Assembly (NCBI RefSeq): GCF_030010235.1 | Contig: NZ_JASCRS010000003.1 | Span: forward strand, 310,001-374,000 | Source of the DNA: Leucobacter sp. UT-8R-CII-1-4 | GTDB lineage: Bacteria; Actinomycetota; Actinomycetes; Actinomycetales; Microbacteriaceae | DNA length: 64,000 bases | Direction of reading: 5' to 3' | In this document: positions 59,578 to 64,000 of the stretch, one piece after another | Numbering within the stretch: the stretch's first letter is position 1 | How the letters are laid out: every line of letters begins with the position of its first letter | Notes under the pieces: generated by a model | What the model saw: the letters and a program-made list of their open reading frames with translations, nothing else | What the model was told of the DNA's origin: nothing | Database searches by the model: none | Made by a program: the position numbers and the translations under genes

Positions 59578-60432
59578 ATGAGCGAAGCGAATGTATCTCA
59601 GCAGCTACCCAGTATTGCGATGATCGGCGTCGGTTCGATGGGCGGCGCAATTCTTGCCGGATTGCGTGCTCCGGGCGTGGCGGTTGACGGCCTTATTTCG
59701 GTGACCACCCGTTCTGCCGCGAGCGCTGCAGCGTTCGATGGCGCGAGTGATGTGCGGGCTTTCGCGAATGAACTTGATGCTGAGGCGAACCGTAAAGCTG
59801 TGCGGGGCGCGAGCGTGGTGATCCTCGCTGTAAAGCCCTGGCAGATTGCCGAAGTGCTCAGTGAGGTTGCAGCGGATCTTGCCCCCGGAGCAGTTGTTGT
59901 AAGTGTTGCGGCAGGCGTCACCACAGCAAGCATGACTGAGGTGCTGCCAGAGGGCGTTTCTGTGGTGCGGGCCATGCCGAACACGCCATCGAATGTTGGT
60001 CTTGGCATGACCGGTATCGCTGGCAACGACCAGACCAGCGCGGAATCGCTAGCTTTGGTGAAGCGGATCTTTGAAACCGTGGGTGTTGCGATTGTGGTGC
60101 GCGAAGAGCAGATCAATGCGGTTGCTGCTGTTTCAGGCTCAGGCCCCGCCTACCTGTTCTTGTATGCCGAAGAAATGACGGCGGCCGCCAAGCGGCTCGG
60201 CTTTGACGACGATCAGGCTCGTCTGTTGGCGGAGCAGACCGTGATCGGTTCGGCAGAGCTGCTACGTCAAAGCGGTGAGGAACCGGCAGAGTTGCGTCGC
60301 AAGGTGACGAGCCCGAAGGGCACCACAGAGCAGGCGATCCTCGTGATGCAAGAAGCCAAGCTGGGCGAGATTTATGACCGGGCTTTCGCCGCAAACATTC
60401 GTCGATCAGAAGAGCTGGCTGCTGAAGGTTAA
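59578..60432 (+). CDS. proC: Pyrroline-5-carboxylate reductase
   Basis: A 284-residue enzyme reducing pyrroline-5-carboxylate to proline. N-terminal NAD(P) motif GVGSMGGAI (about 17-25), RAMPNTPSNVGLGMTGI, and the P5CR signature VSGSGPAYLFLYAEEM (about 185-200). Normal length. No Shine-Dalgarno; a -10 sequence TAGACT lies eight bases upstream. A proline dehydrogenase gene follows 0.9 kb downstream. Confidence 0.94.
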   Translation: MSEANVSQQLPSIAMIGVGSMGGAILAGLRAPGVAVDGLISVTTRSAASAAAFDGASDVRAFANELDAEANRKAVRGASVVILAVKPWQIAEVLSEVAADLAPGAVVVSVAAGVTTASMTEVLPEGVSVVRAMPNTPSNVGLGMTGIAGNDQTSAESLALVKRIFETVGVAIVVREEQINAVAAVSGSGPAYLFLYAEEMTAAAKRLGFDDDQARLLAEQTVIGSAELLRQSGEEPAELRRKVTSPKGTTEQAILVMQEAKLGEIYDRAFAANIRRSEELAAEG

Positions 60433-60497
60433 CGTTGGCAGCTTGCGCCATGTGCCCGCGCGGAACCGCAGGTCATGGCCTGTCGTATGCTCAGTGC

Positions 60498-60527
60498 ATG
60501 CCTGAGGGATTGCGACATAAGCGATGA
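60498..60527 (+). CDS. Possible nine-codon leader ORF coupled to araC
   Basis: ATG CCT ... TGA encodes MPEGLRHKR and its stop overlaps the araC-type ATG (ATGA). TATGCT (60486-60491) ends six bases before its ATG, as at leaderless starts. It could allow translational coupling, as the regulator has no clear ribosome binding site. It may be chance. Confidence 0.3.
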   Translation: MPEGLRHKR

Positions 60528-61309
60528 CCGAGTTTTGGCGCAGTGAACGGCTGCCGCACTTGGAATCTCGGCGCTCCTGCCAGGAGCTCACCTGCTATCG
60601 GCCGCATACGCACGACCGGTTTTCGATCGGGCTGATCGATTCCGGTACTGCGCTGGTGACAGGTGTCTCCGATCAGGCCGTGCAACTATTGGCGGGCGAC
60701 ATCATCGTTATTCCGGCGGGTCACGTACACGCGTGCAACCCGGATCAGGGCCGCTGGCAATACCAAATGATCCACGCTGACGAGAGTTGGGTCGCTGAGT
60801 TTCTTGCTGGAGACGCTCCGCAGTTGTTGAGTGAAATCACCATTTTCCGCGATAGTGCCGTATATCAGCGGCTAGATCAGCTCAATTCACGGCTATTTGC
60901 GGGACTGGAATCAGCGCAGGTGGAAGCTCAGATTGCCACTGCCTTGCGGGAGTGCGCAACACTGAGCCCGGTGCTACGGCTCACTCCGGTGACCGACCGG
61001 GTGCTGGCTGCGCAACTTGCGCCGGTTCTTGAACAGCTTGAGGAACACACTTCGGAATCAACGCTCGATGAGCTCGCCACGCTCGCCGGGATGGACAAGT
61101 ATCAGCTGATCCGCGCGACCAAACGTGCAACGGGGATGACACCGATCGCCTGGCGGCAGAACCAGCGCATTATTGCGGCGCGAGGTCTGCTCCGCGACGG
61201 GAGATCGCTCAGCGAAACTGCTGCGGTACTGGGGTTCACTGATCAAAGCCATTTTCACCGGGTATTTCGCGCTTATGTCGCGGCAACCCCTGGGGCCTAC
61301 CGCGGATAA
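60524..61309 (+). CDS. AraC family transcriptional regulator
   Basis: A 261-residue regulator. N-terminal AraC-type cupin (about 20-150, with CYRPHTHDRFSIGLIDSG and GDIIVIPAGHVHACNP) and C-terminal double HTH (about 170-261) with LATLAGMDKYQLIRATKRATGMTP and LSETAAVLGFTDQSHFHRVFRAYVAATPGAY. Proline dehydrogenase follows 50 bases later on the same strand, so it may respond to proline or a derived metabolite. No clear Shine-Dalgarno; it may be coupled to a nine-codon leader ORF. Confidence 0.92.
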   Translation: MTEFWRSERLPHLESRRSCQELTCYRPHTHDRFSIGLIDSGTALVTGVSDQAVQLLAGDIIVIPAGHVHACNPDQGRWQYQMIHADESWVAEFLAGDAPQLLSEITIFRDSAVYQRLDQLNSRLFAGLESAQVEAQIATALRECATLSPVLRLTPVTDRVLAAQLAPVLEQLEEHTSESTLDELATLAGMDKYQLIRATKRATGMTPIAWRQNQRIIAARGLLRDGRSLSETAAVLGFTDQSHFHRVFRAYVAATPGAYRG

Positions 61310-61319
61310 CGCAATTTCG

Positions 61320-61325
61320 TACAAT
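61320..61325 (+). promoter_or_regulatory. -10 box TACAAT upstream of proline dehydrogenase
   Basis: TACAAT lies 34 bases before ATG 61359, and no good -35 was found. Transcription would start near 61332. Confidence 0.3.
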
Positions 61326-61358
61326 ACCGGCCTAGGCGAGGCGCAATACCTTGACGCT

Positions 61359-62357
61359 ATGACGATTCCTCACGAAGAACTTGCCGCCGCCGCAGACACC
61401 CTCCGAAGCTGGGCGCTTGATGAGCGCCTCAAAGAAACTGTGCGGGCTGATCCAGCGCTCGCTTCGATTGCGGAGCGTGTCGCGCGACGATACACAGCAG
61501 GTTCGCAAGTGGACGATGCGCTGCGACTGTTGGCCGCAAACCACGCGAAAGGTCACCAGGGAAGCATCGAGTGCGTGGGTGAATCAGTTCGCGATGCCGA
61601 TGTTGCGCTCCGCGAGACAGAGACGATCGTCGATTTGGCAGCGCAGCTTGCTGCTACACCTGGCACGGCGACAATCTCCTTTGACCTTTCGCACGTTGGT
61701 TCGGTGGTCTCGCCGGAGCTTGGCCTAAAACATGCCTTACGAATTGCGCAAGCTGCACGCGATGCTGGCAGCTATGTGATGGTTTCCGCAGAAGGCTCAT
61801 CGCGCACCGATCTTGTGCTGGAACTTTGGGAACGGATCTCTTCCGACTTCCCTGAAACCGGAATCACGCTGCAAGCTCGTCTGCATCGCACGCCGATCGA
61901 TCTTGATCGTGTGCGCAGACGGCCAGGCCCAATCCGCGTGGTAAAAGGCGCGTTTCTCGAAAGCTCGGCGGTCGCTCACCCACGTAACTCGGCCCCGATG
62001 TATCAGGCCTATCGGGCAATGGTGAGCGAACTTGTTCGCGCCAGCCACCGAGTCAATATCGCAAGCCATGACCGCACCCTTGTTGCCAGATTGCAAGATG
62101 AGCTTGGCGATGAGCTACGAGCTGAGCATGTGGAATTCGAAATGCTCCAGGGCCTTGGCACCGAACTCTTGGACAGCTTGCGCGACGAGGGTCTTGCTAC
62201 CAGGGAGTACATCGTGTTCGGACCTGAATGGTGGCTCTATGTGCTCAACCGGATCGCTGAGCACCCCGAACGAGCGATCACCGCGTTGGCAGACCTCAAC
62301 CCGCAATTCACGTCGCAATTGCGCGAGTGTGACGCAAAGTCAGGGCAATCGAGCTAG
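61359..62357 (+). CDS. Proline dehydrogenase
   Basis: A 332-residue monofunctional FAD-linked enzyme oxidising proline to pyrroline-5-carboxylate, near-normal length. Evidence is the barrel pattern: ATISFDLSHVGSVVSPELGL, IRVVKGAFLESS (compare VRLVKGAY), RVNIASHD, and the C-terminal EYIVFGPEWWLYVLNRIAEHPE with the arginine helix contacting proline. The second half of the pathway (P5C dehydrogenase) is not in the window. ATG 61359 is chosen as the first ATG after the regulator ends; no strong Shine-Dalgarno is seen. Confidence 0.8.
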   Translation: MTIPHEELAAAADTLRSWALDERLKETVRADPALASIAERVARRYTAGSQVDDALRLLAANHAKGHQGSIECVGESVRDADVALRETETIVDLAAQLAATPGTATISFDLSHVGSVVSPELGLKHALRIAQAARDAGSYVMVSAEGSSRTDLVLELWERISSDFPETGITLQARLHRTPIDLDRVRRRPGPIRVVKGAFLESSAVAHPRNSAPMYQAYRAMVSELVRASHRVNIASHDRTLVARLQDELGDELRAEHVEFEMLQGLGTELLDSLRDEGLATREYIVFGPEWWLYVLNRIAEHPERAITALADLNPQFTSQLRECDAKSGQSS

Positions 62358-62362
62358 ATCAG

Positions 62363-63028
62363 CTAGCCGATTGTGGCGAAGCGTTCCACGTCTTCTGCCG
62401 TGCCTGAAACGATAATCAGGTCTCGCGGTGAAACGACGGTGTGCTGCGTTGCGTGAGTGAACGGCTGGCCAGGCGTTTTCACGCCGACCACCGTCACGCG
62501 GTAACGAGTGCGCACGCCGCTGGCTTCAAGTGACAGACCGCGAATTGAGCGCGGCGGGTACATTTTGGCGATCACGTAGTTGTCATCAAACTGGATGAAG
62601 TCGAGCATGCTGCCGCTAAGCAGGTGGGCGACGCGCTCGCCCGCCTCTCGCTCTGGGTAGATGACATGGTTCACGCCAATACGCTCAAGAATCTTGCCGT
62701 GCGACTGCGAAATTGCCTTCGCCCAAATCTGCGGAATGCCAAGGTCTACCAGGTTTGCGGCAATGAGCACACTGGCCTCGATCGATGCGCCAGTGGCGAC
62801 GACGGCGATCTGAAACTGGTCAGCGCCGATCTGGCGCAGAGCCTCCATCGATCTGGCGTCTGCCTGCACCGCGTGGGTGACTCGATCGGCCCACTTCTGT
62901 ACGAGCTGCATGTCGGTATCGACCACCAACACTTCGCGGTCTTGGCGGTCGAGCTGACCAGCGGTGGCCGCCCCGAAGCGGCCAAGGCCAATCACGATGA
63001 CGGGTGCGTCGCTGCGAATATCAACCAA
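62363..63028 (-). CDS. TrkA/KtrA-type potassium channel regulatory subunit
   Basis: A 221-residue cytoplasmic RCK protein. Rossmann motif VIVIGLGRFGAATA near residues 9-22, DTD after strand 2, and a C-terminal TrkA_C part with YRVTVVGVK...DLIIVSGTAEDVERF. It gates the membrane subunit in response to nucleotides. TTG start at 63028 overlaps the TrkH-type stop; GAAAGG lies just upstream. Normal length. Confidence 0.9.
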   Translation of the reverse strand: MVDIRSDAPVIVIGLGRFGAATAGQLDRQDREVLVVDTDMQLVQKWADRVTHAVQADARSMEALRQIGADQFQIAVVATGASIEASVLIAANLVDLGIPQIWAKAISQSHGKILERIGVNHVIYPEREAGERVAHLLSGSMLDFIQFDDNYVIAKMYPPRSIRGLSLEASGVRTRYRVTVVGVKTPGQPFTHATQHTVVSPRDLIIVSGTAEDVERFATIG

Positions 63029-64000
63029 CGATCGGCCTTTCTTCGGGCAGGCTAAACATGCGCCTGCGGCTGGTTGCCGCAATTGCTGCGGCGAGCGTGA
63101 CGGTGCCGACTCGACCGGCCCACATTGTGGCGGCGAGCACGTACTTTCCAGAGTCCGGTAGGGCTTCAGAGAGACCTGTTGACAGGCCACACGTGCCGAA
63201 CGCGGAAATCACTTCAAAGAGCACAAGATCAAGCGGCAACTTGGTCATGTGCAGCAGGGTGATGGTCGAAGCGGCGACGATGGTCGCGCCCCAGATCACG
63301 ATGGAGACGGCGAGGCGCACAACTTCGTTTGGAATGCTGCGTTCGAAGACTTGCACGTTTTTGTAACCGCGAGCTTCGGCGTAGGCGGCCAGGAAGAGCA
63401 CCGCAATTGTGGTGACCTTGATACCGCCCGCGGTTGAGGCTGAGCCGCCGCCGACGAACATGAGCATGTCCATGGCGAGCATGGTTGAGCCGTTCATGTC
63501 GGTCGGATCGATAATGCCGAGCCCGCCAGACCTGGTCATTACCGACATGTAGCCGGATTGCATCAGGGTCTGCCAGAAGTTTTCGTTGCCGAAGGTGCCG
63601 GGATTATCTGCCTCAAGCGCGCCAATCGCGATCCAGCCGAGGATCACAAATGCGATCGTGGTGGTGAGCGTGAGCTTTGCGTGCAGCCCTAGGCGCTTGT
63701 GGGAGCGCCAGCCTCCGCGCACGACCACCCGATAGAGCGCGAAAATTACTGGAAAACCTATGCTGCCAAGAAAGACGCCGAGGGCGAGAACGACTAAGAG
63801 GTAGGTGTCGGTTGCGTAGGGCGCGAGGCCCTCGGACATCGGCACAAAACCGGTGTTCGTGAACGATGAGGCAGCGAGGTAGAAGCCGTACCAAAGGGCT
63901 TCCCAGAAGCTGTATCCGGCAACCAGCATGCGCGGCGTGATCAATAGGGTGAGGGCTGCTTCAATGACAAGCAGGCTGAGTGCTACCGCAGCGAGCAGGC
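63021..64000 (-). CDS. TrkH/KtrB-type potassium transporter, C-terminal part
   Basis: Open to the right edge; the N-terminus is missing. The visible 326 residues contain the K-filter loops SFTNTGFVP, GGGSASTAGGIKVTT and AFGTCGLSTGL, expected for TrkH/KtrB. Partner of the TrkA-type gene it overlaps. Takes up potassium across the cell membrane. Confidence 0.92.
   Translation of the reverse strand, partial: LLAAVALSLLVIEAALTLLITPRMLVAGYSFWEALWYGFYLAASSFTNTGFVPMSEGLAPYATDTYLLVVLALGVFLGSIGFPVIFALYRVVVRGGWRSHKRLGLHAKLTLTTTIAFVILGWIAIGALEADNPGTFGNENFWQTLMQSGYMSVMTRSGGLGIIDPTDMNGSTMLAMDMLMFVGGGSASTAGGIKVTTIAVLFLAAYAEARGYKNVQVFERSIPNEVVRLAVSIVIWGATIVAASTITLLHMTKLPLDLVLFEVISAFGTCGLSTGLSEALPDSGKYVLAATMWAGRVGTVTLAAAIAATSRRRMFSLPEERPIVG

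Noticed and set aside
1-64000. tRNA, rRNA, IS elements, prophage or integration sites
   Set aside because: No tRNA cloverleaf, rRNA-like stretch, transposase, integrase or terminal inverted repeats with target duplications was recognised by eye. A tRNAscan and ISfinder search would be decisive.

Overview
The window is high-GC DNA, densely packed with genes, from an actinobacterium. The best guess is the family Microbacteriaceae, but the genus is not determined. Signs of this are the many GTG and TTG starts, ATGA and GTGA operon overlaps, starts that look leaderless, the upp-tadA pair, and families common in actinobacteria (DUF3817, a DUF4870-like protein with a Pro/Ala-rich tail, a winged-helix regulator without a receiver domain). 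No rRNA, tRNA, IS element, prophage or CRISPR array was recognised. Both ends cut a gene. The only stretch over 300 bases without a confident gene is about 57488-57990.

Layout. (1) 1-5762: a partial PucR-like regulator diverges from an operon for an MHS transporter, a RidA protein, an RraA-like protein, a ThDP enzyme and an M20 amidohydrolase. (2) 5833-9071: a CPH-type copper ATPase with a His-rich N-terminus and a CsoR-like operator, a GNAT acetyltransferase and a small degenerate HTH protein. (3) 9144-14957: a PucR regulator diverges from a sodium:solute symporter, an amidase and a YtcJ-like amidohydrolase. (4) 14995-18625: two small membrane proteins, an M20 peptidase and a D,D-carboxypeptidase. 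(5) 18732-31257: an IclR regulator diverges from a module for ketone-body or short-chain acid use: CoA transferase A and B, thiolase, a Liv-type ABC transporter, acyl-CoA synthetase, TetR, 3-hydroxybutyrate dehydrogenase and an alpha/beta hydrolase. (6) 31334-34189: a MetQ-like binding protein divergent from MetN-MetI.

(7) 34196-54683 is the most interesting region. It holds three FCD/GntR regulators, a fused FAD/Fe-S D-lactate-type dehydrogenase, an esterase, two related enolase-superfamily dehydratases, a Dpp-type ABC transporter, a PIG-L deacetylase, three SDR oxidoreductases, an SMP-30 lactonase, a mutarotase-like protein, an IclR regulator and a fumarylacetoacetate-hydrolase family enzyme. 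Together they contain the enzyme classes of a non-phosphorylative sugar route: sugar, lactone, aldonate, 2-keto-3-deoxy acid, 2,4-diketo acid, then pyruvate plus a hydroxy acid such as lactate. The peptide-type importer and the deacetylase suggest an N-acylated or conjugated sugar. TGTTAACA palindromes at two promoters link the two halves into one probable regulon.

(8) 54703-64000 is mostly core genome: an aminotransferase, the DUF4870-like protein, the winged-helix regulator with a possible Cys-rich leader peptide, upp, tadA, a stand-alone CDF C-terminal-like domain, proC, an AraC regulator with proline dehydrogenase, and a Trk/Ktr-type potassium channel pair.

Functions are assigned from motifs and protein family resemblance read by eye. 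No alignment or database search was run, and substrates are inferred from context.
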